Shown: positions 1 to 11,741, numbered from the stretch's first letter. The stretch is DNA of 64,000 nt from Spisula solida (GCA_947247005.1 OX365947.1:4974530-5038529); one strand, 5' to 3'. A program made the numbers and translations. The notes: a model not told the origin generated them from the sequence alone.

Positions 1-239
1 TTAACGAAACTTCAGGAATGGATATATTCGATAATTTGATATTATTGTAAATCACACCTTCCAATAACCACATCTTCGTTGGATGTCACAGGTTTTCATA
101 GTTCATACGACTCGTCTTTTGGCTCGCCCAATATGGTTTTTCGGAGGCGAAGCCTCTCAAAGGAAGCCTTGTCTATTTCGGCTCATTATCAACTTAATTG
201 ATTTAGGCGAAACAAGGAGTATCCGCATTCAAGTAGCTC

Positions 240-1176
240 CAGACAATATTTTCAATGCTGCTACATAATATTTTTCCAAATTTTAAAACCGGTTTACTTA
301 TAGCAGCAACCTTTTTTTAAGATTAACAATTATTTCCAAACAGTGCGTTAAATGGATAGTTTAACGGATAATCACTCCGCTGGAGCTATATCGCACTTGT
401 TTGGTTTATCGAAACGCACGGATCAATGCACAAATGTTCGATACATCGGGTGTTCTTCGAATGTTCCGGATGGAGCTATTTGTAGGATATTTTAGTAGAT
501 CTACACGAAGCGATATATCATTTAAATGTAATACGCGTATAAACCAAAGACAAAGATCTTTGTATAGACCTATAACATCGTTGAAGACACTGAAATTCAT
601 ATACAAACTCAGTGCTAATTTTGACTATTGGCAATATACACTGATTACTTTCTTTTGATAAAATAACAAGTAATTACAATTACTACCGAGACCATGTTTC
701 GTAGAGTCACGTAATAAATTTGGCTTTTATGAATGGGCGGAGTTATCGTCTGCATGAATGGTTATGTAATCATATCGTGTGGCACTGACCCAGATATATA
801 AAGTACTAGCTTTCTCTAGACGTTTCTCGCTTATTCAGAATCCGGTTGCGAGGTCATGGTTTGAAAGCGTACTGTGAATTCTGGTACATAGGCGCTTATA
901 ATTGTTTTACTTCCACTTTAATGCACGCATTTGATACATGTTTTTCAAATAGTACGCCGCTTTTTGCAATAATTTAGATAAGCTACATGCGTCTATTTTG
1001 ACAAGACCGGAAGTATGGAAATGGAAAATGAAACGAGCAAAGTCGGTTTGAGCTTTTATAACAGCAACCAGATCGCCTCCCATAGATACTCTCTGTGCTT
1101 TGTTTATTTTAAGCTGGTAACGAGTCCAAATATAATCCATACTTAGGATACTAGGATGGCGTTCCGATGAATACAT
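240..1176 (-). pseudogene. Dispersed repeat carrying a C-type-lectin-like remnant (copy 1)
   Basis: This segment is alignable by eye, in pieces, with about 28790-29420. On the minus strand an 89-codon frame (907-1176) contains KAQRVSMGGDLVAVIKAQ, which resembles the first helix and 'GGDLV' strand of C-type lectin domains. The second copy reads KELRVQMGGDLVVATKA and then a stop. The rest of the frame does not show the conserved cysteines or the WND/QPD region, so this looks like an exon remnant that has been duplicated, not a working lectin. The family assignment rests on one short motif. Confidence 0.35.
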
Positions 1177-1862
1177 AAACGATGTTTATATGGATATCTT
1201 AGGAACAACATTGGCTGGTACTATTTACCTTTGTGGATGTTTTAAATGGCTTGCGTTAGTTCATTGAATGTTACAGTTTCCACAGAGAAGGCAGCTTCAA
1301 TGTCAGTAGCAGACAAAACAAAAACTGGCAATATAAAACACCAACCAGTAGAAATCGGATGTGACAATTTGATTGAGTACTTGACTACATACAATTCCTA
1401 AGATGTTTTATCATAATAACTTTAAAATAAACATAATATTCTACATTTTGTAGTTCTATATTCTGTAATATGTCAAGCCAGAAACAAAATTATATCACAC
1501 TATTTGCATATATCGCTATTTACTGTGTTGGTGTACTTATAATATTCATTATATATTCATGTATAAAAAGGAGTTTTATCTTAAAGCCACAATAAGGTTC
1601 CGGAACGACGTATTTTCTTCATATAGAAAACACAAATCTGTGATACTGATTTGATGAGGGACAAATAATAAACACAATGAGCCATTAAAATACGCGCTAA
1701 CTGTCATATATGTGAAATAATCTTTCCTGAAAGATTGGCATAACGAGCCCGGTTCGTTTACAAATACGGCGTTTAACAGCTTCTCCGTGACTTTTGGAGA
1801 CTACCGAGAATTTTCCGCCAGTTTCTGATAACCAATGGATGGATAGCATACCTATTGCACTA

Positions 1863-2463
1863 TCTTACACTTAAGAAATGGCACCAGTTCTTAAGAACCG
1901 GCCATGGGGATAAGAACTGGCCCTATAATTGAAAAAACAAACATTAATAAAACCCAAAATATTTGTATATTATTTGATTGTTAAAACACGAGTAAAAGTC
2001 GAGTTAGTCTAATTTTCATAGACCCGATCTGATATTGCCGATTCTTGACTTTACATGAAGTGACGTTCACAATGGTGATAACAACATTTGTCATAAGTTA
2101 TGTTTTATCATTCTAATTGTCCTGAAAGTCACATAATAAGCCCCAAATACTATCAGCTTCCATTAAAATCATTTAAATCATCTTATTGAGTTATAGCGCC
2201 TGTTCTCTTCGTATATATCGATTGTTATGCGCCAGTTCTTATTGAAAGGGAGGTAATACATGCATGTTATCCCAAAATAGGTCATAAGTTTTTTTATCGT
2301 TCAAATTGTACTAAAATTTTCACATATGAATCCCGAAATTCTATTATACTATCATTTTAAAGCATACAAACTTCGCATTTGTGGTTGGTTTTTGAGGTAC
2401 AGGGCCAGTTCTTATCCCTGGCGCCAGTTCTTAAGAACTGGTGCCATTTCTTAAGTGAAAGAT
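1863..2463. mobile_element. Non-autonomous element with ~60 bp terminal inverted repeats
   Basis: The left end (1863-1923) and the reverse complement of the right end (2401-2463) match over about 60 bp; both contain 'ttaagaaatggcaccagttc' followed by 'ttaagaac' and 'gataagaactggccct'. The roughly 480 bp interior has no coding capacity. This is the structure of a MITE-type DNA transposon relic. No clear target-site duplication was seen. Confidence 0.7.
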
Positions 2464-5193
2464 TTCCGTTTGTGCGTACTTCCGACTATTGACGAAGTTT
2501 TCGGAATTCTTCGGAAAATTTAAATGTAAACACTATCTAGTATTTTGTACGGAGGACAAAATACTAATTAGCGTTGTCGGTTGATTATTTCTCAAAGAAG
2601 GAACAGCGACCTGAGATCAGATATGGGTCCCTTCTGTACCATTTTTGGTCTAATTTAATATTTAGATCTTTCGATAGTCTTTGTAGACAGAAAATACTAC
2701 CAATTTAAACCTTATTGGGACTTTAAACTACACAAATACGATCTTATTAAGGTCAAGGGGAGGTAATTTTAAATGAAATTGTCTATGTGATGTAAATGTC
2801 AGCAATTGTAAACTTAAATTGGGCTTTGTTCTGATAATTGTTTTCTTATTTTCTATCTTCTTGATTAGTACATGCCTTTGAAAACGAACTTTATTAGCAA
2901 AGCGGGTACATAGCTTCATAAACAACCTGACACATGCCCGAAAAACACACGGCAAAATGGCTCATTCTGACTCTCGAGTGACTGGGGTATTATTTTAACT
3001 GTAGTAGTGGGCCAAAAATGTGTGTTTGTTATAATGTTCACGGCAGTTTTGTGAAGCCTTGTTCATCCGTGATGGTCTCCCGGTGCACCAAGGACATTCC
3101 AGACGTTCCAAATCCAACGCGGATTGTCGCGGAACTACACACCGGCTACACGGTTCACAGGTCGGATCGTGCTGGATGTGTTCCGTGTTGACCCGGCATT
3201 CTATGGGACTCCGTCGGGGATAGAGATAGTTTTCCAACTATGGAGGGTTTGCAATTACCATAATATGGCTTTCCTAGGATTGAAATAACTCCACCGTTAA
3301 CTATAAGACAGTTTTCATCAAAATATTATTTCACGTTTTTTTCACGAGTTTGAAAACACGTTGACGAGCTCGCTGAAATATGATGACAACGTCAATATCG
3401 GTCAACTGATATATCTGATGCCACATGACCATCGCAATACGCAAAAGCACGCTACGTGTACAGCGGACATAAGTTAGGGTAACATTCCGTTCCCCGTAAG
3501 TTATACGCTTGACACGCGCGATCACATACCTGTCTTCTGCTCAGTTCAGAAACAAGAAAGCAAACTGGCACTTATAGCAACATACTCTCCAATTGCCTCG
3601 CCAGAAACTACATCGTTTCTATGCTCTGCATTATCGCTAGTATGTTAGCGCTATTGCTATATTTAGACAGGAGAATCCAAAACCAGTGTACAGCGAGGCA
3701 AATTTGATAATGTAAACGGGTTTTTAAATGCATTGCATATAAAACGCTCGTGTGTTTAAAGAATGACTTGTATTATATATTAAAACGCTCGCACTATCAG
3801 TTTATCATATTGATTGTAGCAAATAATTTAATAATGACCAATCAATATAACCATGAAATATTTAAACCTCAGACGTACTCGTTTAAACCTTTCAACACGT
3901 AGTCTTCATGGTAACTAAACTTTCTGCTATACCTCGCTTTCTCTATACAAACAAATAAACTTTCATCAGCCAATGAAAATGTGTATCAGGGTTCGCAGCA
4001 GTTTTGTAAAGGTCAAATATTAAAATATTCTAGTATTTTAAGCAGCGTGTGAATTGTAACGGTTAAGTGGAAATCAAAGCGCTGTAGGGAGCAACACTGC
4101 AATATTTAGACATAAAGATAAGATGTGGACAAAACTTAATGATTGTTCCCGGGAATATTCTACGTGCAGCTCACGAGACTAATACCAGAGAAGAAGACGG
4201 AACTATAAGTTGTTCTGGAACCATGAGCCGGACTATCTGCACAAATAACTCAGTGATGGCCGAGGGGATGGAGCAAGAACCTCTAGAACATAACATTCTA
4301 CATCTAGCAAGTTTCACCCATAGACATGTTCTTCAAGATCAAGCTGTGGGGAGATGTAGACAACAGAAGACTGAGTGAGTACAGTTCAAGAAAATAACTC
4401 AAATACTGATTATGCAAAATATAGCATTATGGGCCCTTCAAAAACAAGCATACTTGAAACCACATTAGTCCTTAAACGGCTATTTTCAAAAAGCAATAAC
4501 TAAGTACATGTAACCTATTTGAAGAACTATGGATTTTGAGCACTTTAGCTGAGTCCCAAAGGTGAAAAACACCATTAGATGGGAGAAAACTACACAACCC
4601 CCTGTTGGTTTGTTTACAAAATAATGAATTGTAATACAAATTTACAATTTATAATCTAAGGGAGGCAACTCTTGCAAAATTAGTTTTTGTCATCAATACA
4701 TTTTACTAAAATGTGATTTTTGGCATACATTTTCGACAGATGCATTTAACATTCTGTTGTAAATTATACGTCACTTGTAAATAATAGCCTAATTCTTTGA
4801 AACTAGTCTATTACTGGATGATCGACAAAGAGGTCTTGCGAGGTATAATGTTGCTTTAAAGATACGTATTCAACTGGTTCTACCTACACCAGTTATGAAT
4901 ATCGCCTATGTTAGAAAATTATGTAAATTAGAACAACATTTTGCTTCAATATCGTAAAACCATAATTTATCACATGTGTCTGATTTAACCAAGATTTGTG
5001 ACTGACTGATATCGTGTTAAGTGTGTTTCAGCGATCATCTATATATACGATACCTGATATTGAATACAAACAGGAAGTTATGTCAGTTTAAAATTTAGTG
5101 TACTTATATTTTGTAGTTAAGATGACAAGATGTTTAAACTATTTTGACAATATTATTGAAATAAAGGTCAGATAATATTCCAATCGGTTTAAG

Positions 5194-5253
5194 ATGAACT
5201 TATTCACGCCAGGAATGTATCAATTAGTGCTTGGTGTTTGGATACAGTTGTAT
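5194..5253 (+). CDS. Candidate signal-peptide exon of the multi-Ig receptor
   Basis: An ATG at 5194 opens a short frame, MNLFTPGMYQLVLGVWIQLY, with a hydrophobic core like a signal peptide, ending at a strong donor (gtaagt at 5254). It lies on the same strand upstream of the first Ig exon, which itself lacks a leader. Problem: this donor leaves phase 0 while the first Ig exon needs a phase-1 partner. A weaker donor four bases downstream (gtaaaa at 5258) would give phase 1 and join directly, adding V-S. The link to the gene is therefore inferred, not shown. Confidence 0.35.
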
Positions 5254-5520
5254 GTAAGTAAAAGTTATGTAAATGTTTAATCTATAAAATACTCTGAATA
5301 CATTTGCAGAGGTGGGATAAAATCTCTGACTGTTGAATCCGTACAATTTGATATTACGGTAGAGGCGTTTTTGTTAACATGATATGTTAATTTTTTTGCA
5401 AATGTCGTCAGTGTACACCATAAACGAGTTTGTTATCTGTATTCAAACTTTTGTCCAAGTGTTAGCTGTATTTCGTTCATAACAAATATAAATCTGTATA
5501 GATGTATTTTAAAAAAGATT

Positions 5521-5788
5521 ATATTAAGTCAGACAGGGAAGGCAGCACTCAACTTAACCAGCCGAGCACAGAAAACATTAAAAACACACAAAGCACAATG
5601 CCCAACTAAACAAGCGCAGAACCGCCCAAGTCCAAGCTGTCGAAAAGTATAATAAATTATAACTAGCTGAATGACCCAGTAGACTAGATACAGCAACCAA
5701 AAGGCGGAATGCCTACGCTGAATGACCTAGTTACAACAGTAAAACTGCTGAACTGTATAGTTATAGCAGCCTTTAGTCTCAAAAGTTA
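5521..5788 (+). repeat. Dispersed ~265 bp repeat, copy 1
   Basis: The segment from 'atattaagtcagacagggaa' to 'cctttagtctcaaaagtt' is present as a close reverse complement at 33345-33606. The first 40 bases also resemble the start of a different repeat at about 33705. No coding capacity is seen. It is probably a short non-autonomous mobile element; its class is unclear. Confidence 0.75.
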
Positions 5789-5914
5789 AATAAGTTAAAT
5801 AACAGTATTAAAACGTTGAAAGGACCTTTTCATGAATGATGTTGTGGAGTGGCTATATTAGCATGAAAATGATAAAACTTGCTATATAAAATTATGTTAT
5901 ATTTTTTATTTCAG

Positions 5915-5935
5915 ATTTGCCTGTTGCAGTATACA
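5915..5935 (+). CDS. Possible 21-nt microexon of the receptor leader
   Basis: A good acceptor (ttttttatttcag) and a strong donor (gtgagt) flank 21 bases that would add ICLLQYT in phase 0 after the 5194 exon, extending the hydrophobic leader. From here the phase does not join exon 8941 unless an unseen exon intervenes or a weaker donor at 5940 is used. Kept only as a candidate. Confidence 0.2.
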
Positions 5936-6049
5936 GTGAGTATGATGATCAACAAGCACCAGCAATAAATACAGTTATACACGCATGATTTCATTCATTA
6001 TTCATGCAGTTAATTAAGTTTGGAAGTCAGATATGCATAATCCATATAA

Positions 6050-7009
6050 ACTACTATAGTGCGGCCAAGATATGATGGCACAATAACATTGTGTAAACGT
6101 CACTGGTTGGATCAGCCCATATCAAAATGCGGGTAGGTTAATAAATTATGATCATCTAAGCGCTTGTTCAGTTATTTTAAACTACTTAAGGATAATGATA
6201 TCTGTGCTTATAATATGGCCGAGTGGTAACGTCGCTAATCACAATGCAGAAGGTCCCGGTTCGAATCCCATCAGAATCCTTTTTTTATTTTTGTCGCGAA
6301 CAATTGTCCGCACACTTTTCACGAAACTCGTGTATTTGTGGGTATATTACTAATAACCAGACAGACTGTGTAAACTGCACATTATTTAATCGAACTATGG
6401 CTAAGCCGGGACGATACATTGTGTCTAATTTATTAAACTTCTGCAATGGAACTGCCAGTGATTCCGTTGTCCTGTCCTAGGAAACGAACTGCCGCAACGA
6501 TAGGGGTATCTTAAATGATTCTGTCACAGACACTGCTGATGAACAATGTTAATTCATACAATTTATATGTACATCTTTATGTACAGCACATAATTTTTAA
6601 TAAATGATTATTCTAGATATATAAAACATAATAAAATACAGAATAAGGAAGGCATACAAATGAAAAAAAACTGTAAAAAGATTATCAACGTATAACGGGA
6701 TATACTAAGAAAAAAAGTTAACCAGAACTGTAGAATACAAATAATTACAAAAGTGATATTCGAACCAGTAACCTCCATCGATAATTTTTTTTGTATTTCC
6801 AAAGCTTTACCAACTGAGCTAGCGAGGCACATGCAAAAATGTCTCGTGTATTTGCTCACAATGCAAAAAAACATAACACAAGCAAGTGTTTATTGACCAT
6901 GACTTTAAACAAACATCCCTTTCTGTTGAAAATGAACCCGTCGGCTAATTAGCATGTGTATTTGTTATTGTGCCATCATATCTTGGCCGCACTATAGTAC
7001 AATAGTTTC
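6050..7009. mobile_element. ~960 bp inverted-repeat element with tRNA-like segments
   Basis: Arms of about 40 bp, 'ctatagtgcggccaagatat' plus 'gatggcacaataac', occur in opposite orientation at 6050-6088 and 6963-7009. Inside are two degenerate tRNA-like pieces, one near each end: plus strand about 6214-6278 (A-box-like 'tggccgagtggt', B-box 'ggttcgaatcc', then oligo-T) and minus strand about 6765-6835 (B-box-like 'ggttcgaatat', A-box-like 'tagctcagttgg'). It looks like a composite in which SINE heads sit inside or form a foldback element. The short open frames inside have no recognisable protein. Confidence 0.55.
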
Positions 7010-7316
7010 TAAGGCCCATTTTGATATGTTTACCCGAATTTGTATTTAATGTTAATGTTGTAAATGTTATCTATATTATATATAAACTTAAAAGTTTGTA
7101 GCATGTCCGACCTAATTCTTCTGTTTTCAAGAGTTTGTGTCATAGTCTTTGTGGATTCGTTGGATTGCTTAAAGTTCTGTCTGATCATTTTAGTTGCCTC
7201 TCTTTGGACATTTTCAATAGTAATCTTATCTTTCTTGAGTTTTAGTGACCCGGCAGATGTGCATTGAAGTGTTACTACTGCTTTCCAAGCAATTTTAGAA
7301 TGTATAGCCTATAGCA

Positions 7317-7530
7317 CAGTCAAGTTCGGATATTGTGAGAGTGACGTTGTCGTTTATGTATACACAAACTATTACAGCGATTGTCTGAACTGGTAGAGCA
7401 AATATAGTATATGTGTTGAGCATTGCAATTTTAGCTGTCTGTAAAAGATTTTTTAATTGGTGTTACAACGTAATAGTGGAAACAGCGTCACTCAATTCTT
7501 ACCCTGACTTGCCTATATTAGTATGAATGT
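7317..7530 (+). repeat. Dispersed repeat, copy 1
   Basis: The segment starting 'ggatattgtgagagtgacgt' and running to 'cactcaattcttaccctga' is a diverged direct match to about 54310-54520. It is non-coding. Its boundaries are approximate. Confidence 0.5.
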
Positions 7531-7742
7531 TTGTAGTTTGTTTTTGTCATACCAAGACGCTTTAACAAATTGATACATGAACATCGTACAGATAGAATCT
7601 AGTGTATAAAAGAATGCGTGATTTTCATTGTATGGTTTTTATGGATGTACATGTACATACATTATGACTTTGATAAACATATAGGGGAGTAGTATGTGAG
7701 GTGTCCTCGACCCACATCTACCTATAGGCGCGCAACATAAAT

Positions 7743-8760
7743 ACATGGTGATAAAAAAAACATGTCCCACAAACAATGCTTAATAACTTTGCAAATTTTG
7801 GTAGTATAGTTATTGTTTTAGTATTGACAGAAAGAATATTTAATCAAGTTTTTGTTGAATATAAAGAAGACCATCGTATAATGTCATAATAACCATGGTA
7901 ACACCGTCAGAAATGTCATCATATTCTTAGAGTTCCAAGATAGCTGAAAACACAGAAATTGTAAATTTGTACTATAAAGTAGACAAATAGCCTGTATTTG
8001 ATAGAAGGAAGCTTTAAATTCTGAATCCAAAGTCATCAGTATCATAAAGAAAGCAAATAAGAAGACATGTGTCAAAATTGGAGATATGATGGACCGTGAG
8101 GAACATGAGAACTTGAAGGAACATTGGTAGACGTCGTAGTGGGCGTAAGGGTGAAAATGTTGCGCATATTCATCAATTTGTAGAGGAAACACCAATGCTA
8201 TGCTAAAGGTGTTATGAAGGATTTACATTTTGTATCTAACACTGCAGATTATATGTATTGAATTGAAGAGATTGATGCAGATATGGTTTCACACGCGGCG
8301 AATGTTGTGCTGGACAGTTTATGACAGACATGATATTTTGATGATCGGTGATTGCACTTAAGACAACGCATAATATATGGCCTCCACATTCGCTAACTCT
8401 TAGTCCATTGTACTACTTCTTATGGAGTTCCTTAAATGAGAAAGTGTGTTGTCCCAAACCAACCAATGTACTTGATTCTAAAGGATCATTTAGCAAACAA
8501 ACGGGTTAGATGACTCTACAAGTGTGTACTGTGACGTCATTCAGAACTTTCGACGTCATATAATGCTGGTATGGAAAAAGTGATGGTAACTTCGAGCATC
8601 GCCTGTAAAGTTGTTTGTCATATCTACGGTTAAAAGTATTGTTTGACAAAAAGTTATATGTATGTGCTTTAATTCTGTAAAGTTAAATGTTAAATATTTT
8701 AAACAGTAAATGTTTTATTACACTTTGTTTGTGGGACATGTTTTTTGGATCACCATGTAT
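7743..8760 (+). mobile_element. Decayed Tc1/mariner-type transposon
   Basis: Terminal inverted repeats match: left 'acatggtgataaaaaaaaca' plus 'tgtcccacaaacaa', right its reverse complement with few changes. The ends adjoin TA, as expected for the IS630/Tc1/mariner superfamily. Between about 8270 and 8580 the plus strand still shows pieces of a DDE transposase C-terminal half in shifting frames: a 'DGA/HTAN.VLDSL'-like stretch, 'IWPPHS', 'LSPLYYFLWSSLNEKVC' and 'KPTNVLDSK'. Multiple frameshifts and stops make it inactive. It lies upstream of the first Ig exon, in what would be intron 1 if the 5194 exon belongs to the receptor. Confidence 0.7.
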
Positions 8761-8940
8761 ATATCCACAAAGGAAAGGACAAACAAATCAATGATTAAGG
8801 AATGAGATTAGGCTACTAAGTTTATTACTTTCTCATATGATCACAGATCCAAATTCTAGTATATGTGTATTAATATTTAAAGATCTACAAATGTAGCACG
8901 TTTTAACGTAGGCAAACCTACGTTGGTTTTGCTTTTTTAG

Positions 8941-9213
8941 GTATGTCATGTACGTGTGGAAATATACAGGAGGGGCAGGATGTGGAATGTCAGTGTGATA
9001 CTGTCAGTGGTATACAGTGGTTTAAAGGAGATAATAAAATTACCAAATGTGCTGGCTCAAACTGCATACCATACACAGTGCAAGGATATACATTCTCACA
9101 CAGTGGATCAACTTATAAAATAACTATTTCAACGTTTAGTTTTACCAATTGTAAAGGATACACAGCCAAGGATTTAACAACACTGGAAATTGCTATCTTC
9201 CCATATTGTCCAG
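8941..9213 (+). CDS. Receptor exon: Ig-like domain 1 (alternative copy A)
   Basis: Acceptor 'gcttttttag' and donor 'gtaaat', phase 1-1, 91 codons. A divergent Ig-like unit: VECQCD, then IQWFKGDN (the core Trp), then YKITISTFSFTNCKGY, in place of the usual YxC strand F. Cysteines are extra and spaced unlike a standard C2 domain. It is about three quarters identical to the next exon, from which only a 37-nt intron separates it, so the pair is a tandem duplication. Joined to the exon at 9726 it reads on in frame. Confidence 0.75.
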
Positions 9214-9250
9214 GTAAATGTATGACGCTTTTCTTCTCTGCTTATTTCAG

Positions 9251-9507
9251 GTTTAACATGTACATGTGGACATATACAGGATGGACAGGACGTGGAATGT
9301 TCATGTGATACTGAGAATGCTATACAGTGGTATAAAGGAGACAATAAACTTACTATATGTGATGGTGAATTATGCTTCCCACAACCAGTCCCAGGATATA
9401 CATTTACGCACACTGGATCATCTTATAAGATAACTATTTCTACATTTAGTTTTACCAATTGTAAGGGATATAGTGCCAAAGACCTGTTAGCACTAGAAAT
9501 GGCCCAG
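9251..9507 (+). CDS. Receptor exon: Ig-like domain 1 (alternative copy B)
   Basis: Duplicate of exon 8941-9213 (TCTCGHIQDGQDVEC, IQWYKGDN, TYK-like strand, SFTNCKGY). Acceptor 'gcttatttcag', donor 'gtaaat'. It has lost 16 bases near its 3' end compared with copy A, so it ends in phase 0, not phase 1. It can still join the next Ig exon in frame if the second AG of a tandem 'cagag' acceptor is used (start 9728). Whether A and B are both included or are alternatives cannot be told from sequence. Confidence 0.7.
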
Positions 9508-9725
9508 GTAAATATATCGTTGGCTTAGAAGAAAAAGAATAAGGTCGTCAACGAATTATTAAACATTGATTAGAAAATAGTTACAAAAGTACTAATGTTG
9601 TAACTGAGGGTAAATGAATTGAAATGCTACAGAATGAACAGTTGATGTACCCATGTATAAGAATTCATCACCATGGAATAAAGAGTTATATTGAATATTA
9701 ATCCACAAAGTTAAATCTATTTCAG

Positions 9726-10070
9726 AGCTTACTATGACCAAGCCAAGGAGTGGTGCTCAAATTAACATAGAAGAAAATACACCAGAGGAGTTTATCTGCA
9801 AGATGGTGAGTGGTGCACCAGCAGGTAATGTAGAGTGGTATGTGGACTCTGGAACACCCAATAATGTAGTTGATGATGTGAAGATTACAACTGATATATC
9901 CACTAGTTCAGGGACATCACCTACAGACAACCAGGAGTATACAACCTCGAGTACTTTAACATTTTCTCCACATAAATCATACACTGGATACAGGGTTTAC
10001 TGTAAAGCTACCAACAAACCTGAACAAACACCTTTAATGTCACAGAGAAAACCACTCCTAAACATAGTGT
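9726..10070 (+). CDS. Receptor exon: Ig domain 2
   Basis: 115 codons; Ig core visible as EEFICKMVSG, NVEWYVD and GYRVYCKATN (Cys, Trp, Tyr-x-Cys). Donor 'gtaagt', phase 1 out. The acceptor is a tandem AGAG: start 9726 accepts phase 1 (from copy A), start 9728 accepts phase 0 (from copy B). It resembles I-set/C2 domains of nephrin-like adhesion proteins. Confidence 0.85.
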
Positions 10071-10257
10071 GTAAGTATGATTTCTTAGCTACTGGTGTGA
10101 ATGCACGTTGTTGTAGGATAAACGCCTTAATGGATACAGTTATATGGAACTAGTGATATCAATTAAAACAAACACTGGCAAATTCATTCTTAAGTAGTAA
10201 TTTAGTAGATCAGTTCAGCTCTCATGATATTAGGTAGTTTTCAAAACATATCTTCAG

Positions 10258-10533
10258 ATTATGCTGGTGGACCAATAATTACAGAGGGTTCATCATACAG
10301 AGTAATTGAGACTAGACCAGGACAACTATCATGTGTTGTAACAGGAGGTAATCCATCACCAACTGTAACCTGGAACTGTAATGGTGGAACACAAAACACT
10401 GTATCTGCCGGAGATAGAAAGACGAACACAGTGACTTGGACAGCAGATAGAGACAGCAGTAACACATGTATTTGTAAATCCTCACAAACAGGACTACAGG
10501 CTAGATCAATCTCTACTCAAATCACCGTATTAT
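10258..10533 (+). CDS. Receptor exon: Ig domain 3
   Basis: 92 codons, phase 1-1, acceptor 'atcttcag', donor 'gtaagt'. Ig core: GQLSCVVTGGNPSPTVTWNC, later NTCICKSS. The Cys-Trp-Cys triad is intact, with extra cysteines at WNC and in CIC. Confidence 0.85.
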
Positions 10534-11063
10534 GTAAGTAATGTACTTTTTCACGTGTGTTCACGATATGTAAAATAATACCGTGCTTCACATCCTAATT
10601 TTACTGTTTGACACATGTATAAATTAGTCCATGAAAAGTATCATCAACAGGTATAAATATCCTGAATGTTAATGAGTGTTTACAATGTATGTAGAACTTC
10701 TCAGTGTTCCAAGATAAAATTGTACACCAAATAATGCAAAAGTATAATTTTATTGAGTATAAGATAATTCATTTTTGTTTGACTGAATTAATAATTATTA
10801 ACCAATATACTATAGTAACGTAGATTCTTAATAGTATATATTAAACAAGATTATGAGTTTGTAATGTTTCTTAGGACTTTATCCGAAATATATTATTTGT
10901 TTAGTTATTACAGTGTTTCGATTTGCAGTCAAAAGTATTTCTAGTATGCGTTAGATTCTCATATAAAGTGAATATGCAGCAAAAAACGTGGGTTGACATG
11001 TAGAGAAAAGCAAATGCAGCTGGAATGTTTTCTTGATTAAACGTATTGTTTATATGACCTCAG

Positions 11064-11366
11064 ATCCACCATCAGCACCTACTTTCAATATCAGTGGACA
11101 AACAATCACTGGAGATATCAAGTTAATAGAAAACAGTTCAACACATATTCGATGTGTGAGCATTGGAAGTCCTAATCCTACCATTGTATGGGAGAAACTT
11201 GCTGGTAGCTCTGCTACATCATCAGGGCTAGATTTGAGTTTTACTTCAGTAAGTAAAACAACAGATCATGGTACATATACATGTAGAGCCAGTAATGTAA
11301 TGGATCCAACAGGATTAGCTACACAACCAGAAACACGTTCATCATCTAGAGATATTGTTGTTCTGT
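11064..11366 (+). CDS. Receptor exon: Ig domain 4
   Basis: 101 codons, phase 1-1, acceptor 'gacctcag', donor 'gtaagt'. A textbook I-set/C2 core: DPPSAPTF-type start, HIRCVSIGSPNPTIVWEK, DHGTYTCRASNVMDPTG. Confidence 0.88.
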
Positions 11367-11741
11367 GTAAGTATTACATGTACTACTTTTTGGATTTTAG
11401 ATTGTGATCTATACTTGTCACATAACATATCTTTGAGACCACATGCTTATTTGAGACGTTTCGCTTTCAGGAATCTGATTTACTTTCCATTGTCCCATAA
11501 GCGATAAAACTAAATAAAACATATTCTGTATATATTGTTTTTCCGGGGTTATTAAGGCATACATGTTTATGGAATCTATTTTGAAAAGGTAAAACATTGC
11601 AATCCTTTAACAAGAAAGTATTGGACTTGTATTTCTTCTTTTTATATCGTCAGATAAACTCTTACTTTCATGTTATTGTGATATGTTTACAGTATTGCTT
11701 TGAAAGTTTCTTACAACCAAATTATTATTATCTTCCTTCAG

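Larger units (their letters stand above)
1..5190. other. Intergenic region with repeats, no convincing gene
   Basis: I see no supported gene here. Short open frames occur on both strands but lack splice context or recognisable domains. The stretch holds the first copy of a dispersed repeat (about 240-1110) whose sister lies at about 28790-29410, a terminal-inverted-repeat element at about 1863-2463, and otherwise AT-rich unique sequence. A TATA-like string near 795 sits inside the dispersed repeat and is not taken as a host promoter. Confidence 0.6.

Noticed and set aside
2995..3237. TNF-receptor-like cysteine-rich exon on the minus strand (DPTCEPCSRC, ECPWCTG)
   Set aside because: The cysteine spacing is only loosely similar and no acceptor, donor or partner exon could be supported.
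4139..4378. 79-codon plus-strand frame as first exon of the receptor
   Set aside because: No signal peptide, no suitable donor at its end and no domain; a chance frame is more likely.
6214..6280. Functional tRNA gene
   Set aside because: The B box and an oligo-T tract are present, but stems do not pair and it lies inside an inverted-repeat element.
7884..8195. 103-codon minus-strand frame
   Set aside because: It lies within the decayed Tc1/mariner element, antisense to its transposase direction, and has no domain.
9461..9466. Alternative donor (gtaagg) inside Ig exon B
   Set aside because: It would give phase 1, but joining to 9726 creates an immediate TAG, so the donor at 9508 with the 9728 acceptor is preferred.
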